Assembly (NCBI GenBank): GCA_019203745.1
Contig: CP078104.1
Coordinates: 2,640,501-2,704,500, forward strand
Length of the DNA stretch: 64,000 bases
Source of the DNA: Chryseobacterium sp. E1
Lineage (GTDB): Bacteria; Bacteroidota; Bacteroidia; Flavobacteriales; Weeksellaceae
Direction: 5' to 3'
This document shows, piece by piece, positions 20,328 through 31,705 of this stretch (positions are counted from its first letter, which is position 1; every line of letters starts with the position of its first letter). Position numbers and translations under genes: made by a program. A model generated the notes under the pieces. The model searched no databases. It had not been told where the DNA came from and worked only from the letters and a program-made list of their open reading frames with translations.

Positions 20328-21039
20328 ATGCCGCAGGAACAACAGATAGCAATTGAAGAGAGGTTCGCCAGAGTTTTTAATGATAAATCATTTAAGGAAA
20401 GACTTTCTAGCGCAGATTTTGAAAAATATATTAACGGTAAAAAAGATTGAGTTTTCAGAAACACGATACTATTTTCGAGGATGGCGAAACTCCGAAAGGA
20501 GTATTCGTGCTTGAAAAAGGAGCCGCTAAACTTTCGAAATCAGGTGCCTTCGGGAAAGATCAGATTTTAAGATTTATCAAAGAAGGGGATATCATCGGCT
20601 ATCGTTCTTTGCTTTGCGGGGAAAATTTCAGGCCAAAGCAGAAGCAATGACAGACATTGAGTGTGTTTTCTTACCAGCTGATATCTTTATGTATCTTCTG
20701 GAAGTAGATCCGCAACTATCTTTCGTGATGCTTCAGAAAATATCATACGAATTAGGAGAATCTTCCAATACCATTACTTTCCTTGCTCAGAAGACAGTGA
20801 GAGAAAGACTGGCTGAAATCCTTTTGCTTCTTGAGCAGAAACTGGGAGTAGATCCGGAAGGATTTATCAAGATATCATTGACAAGAGAAGAAATTGCCAA
20901 TATTATCGGTACCGCTACAGAAAGTGCCATCCGTCTGATCTCAGAATTCAAACAGGACAGCCTGATTGAAGTGGATGGACGAAACATCAAGATTCTCAAT
21001 CACGACAAACTCATGAAACTCGGTCACGTAGTTTTATAA
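20328..21039 (+). CDS. Crp/Fnr family transcriptional regulator, two frameshifts
   Basis: ATG 20328 gives [19 protein letters not shown]. Breaks near 20430 and 20630 divide it; the repaired protein is about 235 residues. Residues about 45-130 form the cyclic-nucleotide-type beta barrel ([20 protein letters not shown]), and the C-terminal HTH is clear at [20 protein letters not shown]. The N-terminus has no Cys cluster like E. coli Fnr, so direct oxygen sensing through 4Fe-4S is unlikely. Being divergent from the oxygen-linked cco operon, it is a good candidate for its regulator; this is inference from position. Confidence 0.88.
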
Positions 21040-21054
21040 AAATCATAAAAACTT

Positions 21055-21080
21055 AAGTCGGCTACAGGCCGACTTTTTAA
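21055..21080 (+). terminator. Terminator after the Crp/Fnr gene
   Basis: AAGTCGGC (21055-21062) pairs with GCCGACTT (21068-21075) around a five-base loop and runs into T's. Confidence 0.88.
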
Positions 21081-21100
21081 CTTTAAAAAATAGATCAATT

Positions 21101-21916
21101 ATGTCTGTTCACTCTGAAATTAAAAAAGTTACAACTGAAACCTTGCGTAAAATGAAATTCGACAAGGAAAAAATAACAATGCTTACGGCCTATGATTTTA
21201 CTACAGCAAAAATGGTAGACGCAGGTGGAGTAGATGCTATTTTGATTGGTGACTCTGCAGCAAATGTAATGGCAGGTTTTGAAACGACCTTACCTATTAC
21301 CCTGGATCAGATGATCTACCATGCTCAAAGTGTGGTGAGAGGAACTGACAGAGCTTTGGTAGTAGCAGATTTGCCTTTCGGAACATATCAGAGTAATCCG
21401 GAAAAAGCCCTGGAATCTGCCGTAAGAATGATGAAGGAAGGAGGTGCTCATGCAGTAAAGATTGAAGGAGGTAAAGAAATTTCCAAATCAATCAAAAAAA
21501 TCATCAACGCCGGAATTCCTGTGATGGGACATTTGGGATTAACTCCACAATCAATCTATAAATTCGGAACCTATAAAGTAAGAGCAAAAGAAGAAGCTGA
21601 AGCTCAAAAACTGATTGATGATGCTATGCTTTTGGAAGAATTAGGCTGTTTCTCAGTTGTTTTAGAGAAAATTCCTGCCGATCTGGCCAAAAAGGTAACA
21701 GAAAGTATTTCTATCCCAACGATCGGAATCGGTGCCGGTGCAGATTGTGACGGGCAGGTTCTTGTTTATCATGATATGGTAGGAATGAACAAAGGCTTCA
21801 GTCCGAAATTCTTAAGAAGATACCTTGATCTTTACACGGAAATTACAGGAGCTGTTTCTCAATACGTAAAAGACGTGAAAAGTGTAGAGTTTCCAAACGA
21901 AAACGAAAGTTATTAA
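21101..21916 (+). CDS. panB: 3-methyl-2-oxobutanoate hydroxymethyltransferase
   Basis: Intact, 271 residues, standard PanB length. It makes ketopantoate from 2-oxoisovalerate and methylene-tetrahydrofolate in pantothenate (CoA) synthesis. Typical motifs: [31 protein letters not shown] (metal and substrate site), [30 protein letters not shown] and the closing [20 protein letters not shown]. No other pan gene is next to it. It follows a terminator, so it probably has its own promoter, which I could not place. Confidence 0.95.
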   Translation: MSVHSEIKKVTTETLRKMKFDKEKITMLTAYDFTTAKMVDAGGVDAILIGDSAANVMAGFETTLPITLDQMIYHAQSVVRGTDRALVVADLPFGTYQSNPEKALESAVRMMKEGGAHAVKIEGGKEISKSIKKIINAGIPVMGHLGLTPQSIYKFGTYKVRAKEEAEAQKLIDDAMLLEELGCFSVVLEKIPADLAKKVTESISIPTIGIGAGADCDGQVLVYHDMVGMNKGFSPKFLRRYLDLYTEITGAVSQYVKDVKSVEFPNENESY

Positions 21917-21919
21917 TTC

Positions 21920-22235
21920 ATGCAAAATCAACAACAATCTATCCAGGGAATTTTATCCATTGCAGCACTGATTTGTCTTGCGGTAGGATGGTTTAACCTG
22001 TTTTCCCGGAAATCAACCATTTACTTTCCAGAAAGGTTTTTATGTACTGATAGGGGCAAGCTTCTTCATTCAGGCACCTTTACTTACCAATAAAAACTTT
22101 GTCTATGCCATGTATGCAGCAGCGGCTATCTGTGTAATCGGAGCATTTATACCGGAAGGTTCAAATCTCTCTGCTGTTAAAACCATTGGCCTTCTGGCCG
22201 GGATTATCCTTTCATTGTCAAACAGAAGAAGATAG
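21920..22235 (+). CDS. Small integral membrane protein, one frameshift
   Basis: Begins at ATG 21920, four bases after the panB stop: MQNQQQSIQGILSIAALICL. A break near 22005 (CCCGG run) shifts the frame; the second part reads QKGFYVLIGASFFIQAPLL and ends at TAG 22233-22235 after LSNRRR. The repaired protein is about 105 residues with three or four hydrophobic segments. Family not recognised. Close spacing to panB and to the pseudouridine synthase suggests one transcript. Confidence 0.55.
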
Positions 22236-22246
22236 ACTGCAGCAAT

Positions 22247-22921
22247 ATGAAGGAGCAGATTATATATGAAGACAATCATCTTCTGGTGGTCAACAAAAAG
22301 GTAGGTCAGCTTGTACAGGGCGACAAAACCGGTGATGAATCCCTACTGGAATCCATAAAGAATTTTATAAAAATAAGAGATGCTAAGCCGGGAAATGTTT
22401 TTCTCGGCTTGGTTCATCGTATAGACCGGCCTACTTCAGGTCTGGTGATCTATGCAAAGACATCCAAAGCACTTTCCCGTCTTACACAGATGGTTAAGAA
22501 CCGTGAGGTCAAAAAAACCTATTGGGCTGTTGTAGGTAAAGAAATGATTCCTCAGAATCAGAGACTGGTGCATTATTTAAAGAAAAACGAAAAAAATAAT
22601 AAAGCGATCGTTTTTCCTAAGGCTACAGAAGGCGCAAAAGAAGCAATACTTACCTATAACGTGATCAAAACACTGGATAATTACCTACTTTTGGAAATTG
22701 ATCTTGAAACGGGAAGACATCATCAGATCCGGGCACAGCTGTCAAAAACAGGAGTTCCGATCAAAGGGGATCTTAAATATGGAGCCCCGTTCCAATCCGG
22801 ATGGCGGTATCAATCTTCACGCAAGAAAACTGGAGTTTATTCATCCGGTTACCAAAGAAAAATTGAAATTACAGCACCGGTTCCGCAGAATGATGCAATC
22901 TGGAGAGCCTGTGAAGAATAA
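22247..22921 (+). CDS. RluA-family RNA pseudouridine synthase, two compensating frameshifts
   Basis: About 224 residues. The catalytic loop VHRIDRPTSGLVIYAKT (Asp near residue 60) is the RluA/RsuA superfamily signature, followed by LETGRHHQIRAQLSKTGVPI near 165. Between about 22786 and 22872 the bases read in another frame give SNPDGGINLHARKLEF, the expected family sequence, so an extra C and a missing A flank this stretch and cancel out. No S4 domain. Modified RNA position cannot be told from sequence. Confidence 0.88.
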   Translation: MKEQIIYEDNHLLVVNKKVGQLVQGDKTGDESLLESIKNFIKIRDAKPGNVFLGLVHRIDRPTSGLVIYAKTSKALSRLTQMVKNREVKKTYWAVVGKEMIPQNQRLVHYLKKNEKNNKAIVFPKATEGAKEAILTYNVIKTLDNYLLLEIDLETGRHHQIRAQLSKTGVPIKGDLKYGAPFQSGWRYQSSRKKTGVYSSGYQRKIEITAPVPQNDAIWRACEE

Positions 22922-22924
22922 AAG

Positions 22925-22956
22925 GAAATCCTGCTGATAGGCGGGATTTCTTTTTG
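22925..22956 (+). terminator. Terminator after the pseudouridine synthase
   Basis: GAAATCCTGC (22925-22934) pairs with GCGGGATTTC (22941-22950), one G-T wobble, then TTTTTG. Confidence 0.85.
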
Positions 22957-23112
22957 TTATTCGGATTTTTGATTTGTCTTTTATTCTCTTTGTGGTGTAT
23001 TAAATTCTCTATATTTAATATGTTGTATTGATTATTATTCAATAAATGTTAAATTTAATTAAATTATTCAAAAAATTCATATCTTGGTTGGAACTTAAAA
23101 ATTTAACGAGAT

Positions 23113-25175
23113 ATGAAAAAACTTTACCCATTTTCTTTTCCACGGAAAAGAAAAACATTTAATTTTAAAAGCATTGTATTGGGATTTGCAATGCTGATAG
23201 GAGGAAAAGAGATGGCTTCCGCACAGGTGAGCACTTATACTTTTTCCCAGTCTTCAGGAACTTATACACCAATAACGGGAACAGTATTGGATGCTGCTAC
23301 AGGAAATACTTCTACTACTAACCTTAATAGTAATATTTACCCTCTGTCATTGCCCTTTGATTTCGTATTTAATGGCACAACGTATAATTCTGTGAATATT
23401 TCTACGAATGGCTTCATTACTTTTGGAGCAACGGCTCCTACTGCCACTACAACATCCCTATATCAGGTACTTCAGGATATGATGGAGCTGTTGCCGCATG
23501 GGGAAGAGATCTTGGGTCTGTATTTGATATTAATGGTACTACAGGAAATATCAGCTGGACAACTACAGGAACGGCTCCAAACCGGGAAGTTGTGATACAA
23601 TGGAAAGACTTCAGAGCGGTTTACAGTACTTCTACCACAAACGTTTATGTATTTTCTTTCCAGGTTGTACTTCAGGAAACATCCAATATTATAAAAACCA
23701 TATATAATGACGGAGCATTTTTAGTTGGAAATACAGCGGTTTCTTCTACAGCTCAAATCGGATTGAGAGGAAGTTCGAACAGTGATTTTAATAACAGGCT
23801 CAATGCTTCATCACTGGAATTTATCAATTCTACTGCCGGAACATCAAACAGCAGTAGTCAGTCTTTTAATAGTACAAATGCTGTTCCGGGAATGCCTCCT
23901 GCCGGATTAACCTATAGCTGGACGCCACCTTCCTGCTATGCCCCGTCAGGATTATCAGCCGGAGCAACAACTGCGAATACTGCTGCAATATCATGGTCTG
24001 CTTCGCCTTCTGCTCCCGGTACTTATGATGTATATTATAGTACAAGCAATACGGCTCCTACCTCTTCTACACTACCAAGTATACCTCCGGTATCCGGTAC
24101 ATCAGCTACTTTAAATTCTTTAGCCCCGTCAAGCGTTTATTATATTTGGGTAAGATCAAATTGTGGTTCCGGTAATACAAGTATATGGTCTCTTCAGCCT
24201 ATACAGGTTATAACGCAATGTCAGCCTCCTTCAGTCATTACATCCAGCGGAGCTACAGTATGTCCGGGGCAGACTGCAACATTATCTGCAACAACAGGCA
24301 GTGGATCTGTGCTTTTGTGGTATGATGCCAGTACAGGCGGAAACAATATTGGTACAGGGAATTCATATACTACTCCAGCACTTGCCTCTACCACAGATTA
24401 TTGGGTTTCTGCAGCGACTATAGGATCAGATTCATATGTAGGTAAAGATGCACCTACCGCTACAACAGGGAATTCTACATTCACTGATTATGGGCTGGTA
24501 TTTGACGCTTATTCTCAAATGACAATAAAAGAAGTGGATGTATATCCTATGGGAAGTGGTACAACAGGTACGGTTACCATTAATCTGAAAAACTCAAGCG
24601 GTACTATTCTGGCTACCAAAACAGCTACTGTGAATGTAACTATAGCAGGTGTATTGAATACCATAACACTTGATTTTAATGTTCCGGCAGCTGGAAATGA
24701 TTACAGACTTGTTGTAGACGGAGCATCAGGAATATCCAATTTACGTAGGGAAATTTCATCAGGTTTCACTTATCCGTATGTGTTGCCTGGAATATGCAGC
24801 ATAAAAGCAGCCAGATTCGGCTCAAGTCCTAGCCAAAGTTATTATTACTACCTGTACAACTGGAAAGTAAGCGGAATTTGTGAATCAGATAGAACAATGG
24901 TGACCGCTACTGTAAACTGTTTAAGTACTTCAGAAGTAAATACGAAAGATGCGATGAAAGTGTATCCTAATCCGTTCAGTGACAGGGTTACCATTACGGA
25001 TATTGAAAAAGTAAAATCAATTCAGGTATTTGATGCTTTAGGAAGAATGGTAAAAACGATTGATAATGTAACTTCTAAAGAAATTGATCTTGGTGACTTG
25101 AATTCAGGATTGTATATTCTTACTCTTAGTATGAAAGATGGAAGCAGTACCCATGTGAAGGCAATAAAGAAATAG
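23113..25175 (+). CDS. Secreted protein with fibronectin-like domains and T9SS type A sorting signal, frameshifted
   Basis: MKKLYPFSFPRKRKTFNFKS, then a hydrophobic segment and SAQ cleavage site near residue 38. Breaks near 23460 and 23590 split the N-terminal beta-rich domain (LPFDFVFNGTTYNSVNISTN). Next come a fibronectin III-like module (APSGLSAGATTANTAAISWS), an Ig-like module (ATVCPGQTATLSATTG) and a C-terminal sorting domain of about 75 residues starting VYPNPFSDRVTI and ending with VKAIKK. The last region directs export by the type IX system, so the protein should be surface-attached or secreted. Role unknown; adhesion is possible. About 685 residues when repaired. Confidence 0.85.
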
Positions 25176-25198
25176 TTTTTAAATTAAAATAAAATGAA

Positions 25199-25230
25199 GT
25201 CCGGAGGTTGTATTATCTCCGGATTTTTTG
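25199..25230 (+). terminator. Terminator after the T9SS cargo gene
   Basis: TCCGGAG (25200-25206) pairs with CTCCGGA (25217-25223) around a ten-base loop, followed by TTTTTTG. Confidence 0.88.
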
Positions 25231-25244
25231 TTTTAAAAAACGAT

Positions 25245-25275
25245 TTTGTCCATTCTGAAAAAATAACTAACTTCG
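25245..25275 (+). promoter_or_regulatory. Promoter of the thiamine operon
   Basis: TTTG at 25245-25248, a 19-base gap and TAACTTCG at 25268-25275 (one mismatch to TAnnTTTG). It lies just ahead of the TPP riboswitch, so the RNA would start near 25282. Confidence 0.6.
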
Positions 25276-25280
25276 TCCCA

Positions 25281-25362
25281 TGCTTTAGGGGTGTCTGTTA
25301 TAGACAGACTGAGATTTTACCCTTTGAACCTGATCTGGATCATACCAGCGTAGGGAAAAGTA
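25281..25362 (+). promoter_or_regulatory. TPP riboswitch (THI element) of the thi operon
   Basis: The element has AGGGGTG, a GTCTG/CAGAC stem-loop, CTGAGA at 25309-25314, ACCCTTTGAACCTGATCTGG and CCAGCGTAGGGA, all in the order and spacing of the TPP aptamer. It senses thiamine pyrophosphate and lowers expression of the downstream biosynthesis genes. The following hairpin that covers the thiS start suggests control at translation. Confidence 0.97.
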
Positions 25363-25399
25363 AATGACTTTTGCTGTACATTCTATTGTACAATAATGG

Positions 25400-25430
25400 C
25401 CATTCCTAAAGTATATTTAAATTATTAGGA

Positions 25431-25434
<4 letters not shown>
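25400..25434 (+). promoter_or_regulatory. Hairpin that covers the thiS ribosome site and start codon
   Basis: CCATTCCTAA (25400-25409) is exactly complementary to TTAGGAATGG (25425-25434). The 3' arm contains AGGA and the thiS ATG (25431-25433). When formed, it would hide the start. It lies 38 bases after the aptamer and is a likely expression platform. Confidence 0.75.
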
Positions 25435-28067
<2,633 letters not shown>

Positions 28068-28075
28068 AGCAACTA

Positions 28076-28705
28076 TGGAAAAACTACAATACATATCACA
28101 GGGAAAAACAAGAGCAGAGCAGGAAGTTAACATCCGGAAAGCTTTAGATCATGGTATAAACTGGGTACAGATCCGTTGGAAAAATGCACCTGAAAAAGAA
28201 TTGATCAGTCTTTGTGAGACTTCAAAGAGTTTATGCTCAGAATATCAGTCGGTTTGCATTATCAATGATCATGCAGAACTGGCAAAAATATTGATGCTGA
28301 CGGTGTCCATTTAGGATTGGATGACGGTTCTCCGGAAGCAGCCAGATCCATTTTAGGAGACCATAAAATAATAGGCGGTACAGCCAATACCCTTTCTGAT
28401 GTATTGCAAAGAATGAACGAACCATGTGATTATATAGGGCTTGGGCCGTTACGATTTACGGCAACAAAGGAAAAGCTGAGCCCCGTACTGGGTTTTGAAG
28501 GATATCGTCAGATTGTGGAGATTTTGAAAGAAAAATCTCTGTCTGTTCCTAAGATATTTGCGATAGGCAGTATCACTCTTGAAGATATTGTTCCTTACAA
28601 CAGATTGGAATTTATGGAGTTGCCGTTTCAGGAGAAATTACCAGACAGCCGTCCCTTATTAATGAATTTAAAAAAGTAATCACCCATAACGAGATTTTCC
28701 GGTAA
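28076..28705 (+). CDS. thiE: Thiamine phosphate synthase ThiE, frameshifted
   Basis: MEKLQYISQGKTRAEQEVNI, about 208 residues when breaks near 28287 and 28613 are repaired, ending at TAA 28703-28705. Canonical motifs: WVQIRWKN, CIINDHAELA, then (after repair) DADGVHLGLDDGSP, IGGTANT and YIGLGPLRFTATKEK. It joins HMP-PP and thiazole phosphate to thiamine phosphate. Lies directly after the TenI-like gene and before thiG. Confidence 0.85.
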
Positions 28706-28750
28706 GCGGAACAGGGGATTGTATATGACCTTTGAAAAATAAATAATGAT

Positions 28751-29523
28751 ATGACTGATCAGAAATTAATAATAGCAGACAGAACTTTTGAATCCAGACT
28801 ATTTTTAGGAACCGGAAAATTCGGAAGCCTGAGAGAGATGACATCTTCTGTAGTGGCCTCAGAAACAGATATGGTGACAATGGCCCTGAAAAGAATTGAT
28901 GCCCAATCTGCAGAAGATGACCTGCTGGACTCCTTACGGGGACAAAAGTGCATCTTTTACCCAATACTTCAGGAGCAAGAACAGCCAAAGAAGCGGTATT
29001 AGCAGCTCAGCTGGCCAGGAAGCTCTGGAAACCAACTGGGTGAAGCTTGAAATTCATCGGACCCAAAGTATTTGCTACCGGACCCTATTGAAACGCTTTA
29101 TGCAACTGAAGAGCTGGCAAAACTGGGCTTTGTGGTAATGCCTTATATTCATGCAGATCCGTATTATGTAAAAGGCTGGAAGATGCAGGAACAGCTGTGG
29201 TAATGCCTTTGGGAGCGCCTATTGGAACGAATAAAGGTTTGAGAACATTAGATTTTTTAGAAATCATCATCAGCCAAAGTAATGTACCGGTAGTGGTAGA
29301 TGCAGGAATAGGAGCGCCATCAGATGCAGCCAAGGCAATGGAGATGGGAGCTGACGCCGTTCTTGTTAATACAGCGATTGCAGTGGCAGGAAATCCTGTG
29401 AATATGGCTGTAGCATTTAAAGAAGGTGTAATTGCAGGAAGAAAAGCCTTTGAATCAGGATTGGGAGCCATAGCCAATCATGCCGAAGCTTCAAGCCCGC
29501 TGACCTCATTTTTATTTGAATAA
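28751..29523 (+). CDS. thiG: Thiazole synthase ThiG, frameshifted
   Basis: [20 protein letters not shown] opens the protein; the glycine-rich phosphate-binding segment [20 protein letters not shown] and the catalytic lysine region (VKLEIHPDPKYL after repair) are visible. At least four breaks between about 28945 and 29185 hide the middle, but the parts fit a normal ThiG of about 258 residues. ThiG condenses deoxyxylulose phosphate, dehydroglycine and the sulfur of ThiS into the thiazole ring. Confidence 0.9.
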
Positions 29524-29532
29524 AACAGAATC

Positions 29533-30651
29533 ATGAAAAGCTTCAAAAATGTTTTTGAACAATATGACTGGGAAGAAATAAAAAACAGGCTCAGAAAGGT
29601 AACTTTATCAGACGTTTGCTACAGTCTTCAGAAAAAGAATAAAACAATAGATGACTTTCTGAACCTGATTTCTCCGGCAGCTTCCGTGGAGCTGGAGACG
29701 ATGGCTAAAATGACACGTTCCCTTACGCAGAAACGTTTCGGGAAAACAATTCAGTTGTATGCGCCGCTGTATCTCAGCAACGAATGCCAGAATATCTGTA
29801 CCTACTGTGGATTCAGTTTAGACAACCAGTTAAAAAGGAAAACACTTTCAGACACGGAATTGCTTGTTGAAGCTTCAGTCCTGAAGTCAATGGAAGTGAA
29901 TCATGTATTATTGGTAAGCGGAGAAGCCAATAAGATCGTGGGAGTTCCTTATTTTCAGAATGCTGTTCGTCTGTTGAAACCTCATTTTTCAAATATATCT
30001 ATTGAAGTGCAGCCTTTGAAAGAAGATGAGTACAGTCTTCTTCACAAAGAAGGTGTGCATTCTGTACTGGTATATCAGGAAACTTATCATCAGGAGGTTT
30101 ATAAAGAATATCATCCTAAAGGAAAAAAATCAAATTTTGATTTCCGTCTGGATACACCTGACCGGATAGGCAGGGCAGGAATCCACAAAATAGGGTTGGG
30201 AGTGCTTCTGGGACTGGAAGATTGGCGTGTTGACAGCTTTTTCAACGCATTACATATCGATTACCTTCAGAAACAGTATTGGAAAAGCAAATTTTCGGTT
30301 TCATTTCCAAGGCTGAGACCGGCTGAAGGAATTATTGAACCTAATTTTATTATGGAAGATAAAGACCTGCTTCAGCTGATCTGTGCTTACCGCATATGGA
30401 ATGAAGACCTGGAAATCTCTATATCTACCAGAGAAAATGAGATTTTCAGAAATAATATCGTTTCGCTCGGGGCTACAGCCATGAGCGCAGGTTCCAAAAC
30501 CAATCCGGGAGGCTATTCTGTGGATAAAGAATCTTTAGAACAATTTGAAACCAGTGACGAAAGGAGTATGGATGAAATCAGGATGATGATCAGAAAATCA
30601 GGATATGATCCTGTAATGAAAGACTGGGACTCTGTGTACAGTGGATTTTAA
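29533..30651 (+). CDS. thiH: 2-iminoacetate synthase ThiH
   Basis: Intact, 372 residues, radical SAM enzyme that cuts tyrosine to dehydroglycine and p-cresol for the thiazole ring. The cluster motif CQNICTYCGF (CX3CX2C) lies near residue 85. Further motifs VSGEANKIVG and RLRPAEG fit ThiH. The presence of thiH and lack of a thiO nearby mean the oxygen-sensitive route to dehydroglycine is used. Starts nine bases after thiG. Confidence 0.95.
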   Translation: MKSFKNVFEQYDWEEIKNRLRKVTLSDVCYSLQKKNKTIDDFLNLISPAASVELETMAKMTRSLTQKRFGKTIQLYAPLYLSNECQNICTYCGFSLDNQLKRKTLSDTELLVEASVLKSMEVNHVLLVSGEANKIVGVPYFQNAVRLLKPHFSNISIEVQPLKEDEYSLLHKEGVHSVLVYQETYHQEVYKEYHPKGKKSNFDFRLDTPDRIGRAGIHKIGLGVLLGLEDWRVDSFFNALHIDYLQKQYWKSKFSVSFPRLRPAEGIIEPNFIMEDKDLLQLICAYRIWNEDLEISISTRENEIFRNNIVSLGATAMSAGSKTNPGGYSVDKESLEQFETSDERSMDEIRMMIRKSGYDPVMKDWDSVYSGF

Positions 30652-30659
30652 AATTTTTA

Positions 30660-30781
30660 AACCATTAAGGACTTTGAAGAAGTGAAGTTTAATTAAGAGA
30701 AACAGAAGATTTTTAAGATAGCATCTTTTTAAACGGAGCTCATCTTAACTCTCCTTAAAAACTTAAAGAATCTTAATGGTT
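30660..30781. repeat. Inverted repeat element between thiH and thiF
   Basis: AACCATTAAG (30660-30669) and its complement CTTAATGGTT (30772-30781) close a segment of about 120 bases that is rich in TTAAG and CTTTTTAA. The two arms match further inward only imperfectly. It fills nearly the whole thiH-thiF gap and looks like an inserted intergenic repeat of a type I recall as frequent in flavobacteria. Confidence 0.6.
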
Positions 30782-30796
30782 CAATTATTATAAAGT

Positions 30797-31504
30797 ATGA
30801 AAAAGAAGATTATTTTTCCCGGTACAGCCGGCAGATATTCATCGAAGAAATAGGATTGGAAGGGCAAAAAAGATCATGGCATCGAAAGCACTCGTTGTTG
30901 GAGCCGGTGGCCTAGGAAGTCCTGTTATCCAGTATCTGGCTGCGGCTGGTGTAGGAACTTTAGGGATTGCAGATTTTGACCTTGTAAAATTGCATAACCT
31001 CAACCGTCAGATCATTCACACGGAAGACAGAACGGGAATGTCTAAAGTAAAAAGTGCCGAGGTATTTGTGAAAAACCTTAATCACCAGGTGAATCTGATT
31101 CCTATCGAACAGAAAATCAATAAAGCCAATGCATCAGACATCCTTTCCCGGTTTGATATCATCATCGACGGATCTGATAATTTTTCAACAAGATACCTGG
31201 TTAATGACACCTGTGTGAAGCTGAAAAAACATTGGTGTACGGAAGTATTCTCGGATTTTCAGGGCAAGTGGCAGTATTTAATCATCAGGGAAGCAAAAAC
31301 CTGAGAGACCTGTTCCCGGAACCTCCGTCTGATGGAGATATGCCGGATTGTGACAGTTTAGGTGTTCTGGGAGCTTTGCCGGGAATTATAGGAAGTATGA
31401 TGGCGCTTCAGACTTTAAAGATCATGGCTGATCTTCCTGTAAATTTAAATCAGATAACATTGGTAGATACAATGAATTGGAGATTTCAGACGATTGATTT
31501 TTAA
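30797..31504 (+). CDS. thiF: ThiF/MoeB/HesA family adenylyltransferase, frameshifted
   Basis: MKKEDYFSRYSRQIFIEEIG (after repairing a missing base near 30805) opens a protein of about 235 residues. E1-type features: VVGAGGLGSPVIQYLAAAGV (ATP-binding glycine loop), RQIIHTEDRTG, DGSDNFSTRYLVND, then a break near 31230. No C-terminal rhodanese domain is present, so it is a short ThiF-type enzyme. It probably activates the ThiS C-terminus, as last gene of the operon. The zinc cysteines seen in longer MoeB proteins are not obvious. Confidence 0.85.
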
Positions 31505-31553
31505 CAGCTTAAAAAGATTAAAAATATTTCACCATTCTTTAACTATTCAATAG

Positions 31554-31605
31554 AAACGGGCTTTAGCCCGTTTTCTTATAACAAAATTCCATTGGCTTTA
31601 GCCAA
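31554..31605 (+). repeat. Two adjacent hairpins with a GGCTTTAGCC core
   Basis: AAACGGGC-TTTA-GCCCGTTT (31554-31573) followed 18 bases later by TTGGC-TTTA-GCCAA (31592-31605). Both have the same TTTA loop and the same inner GGC/GCC, so they look like units of one repeat family. The first is followed by TTTTCTT and probably also ends the thi operon transcript. Confidence 0.7.
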
Positions 31606-31650
31606 AACTTACGCTTTTGATTTCTGAAAGATTTGTTATAATCCATAAAA

Positions 31651-31681
31651 ATAAAAGAGGCAGTAAATTGTACTGCCTCCT
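31651..31681 (-). terminator. Terminator of the 31706 receptor gene
   Basis: GAGGCAGTA (31657-31665) pairs with TACTGCCTC (31671-31679). On the minus strand the stem is followed by TTTTATTTTTATGG, which gives the U-rich tail. Confidence 0.85.
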
Positions 31682-31705
31682 TCTGTATCATTATTCGATG
31701 AAAAA

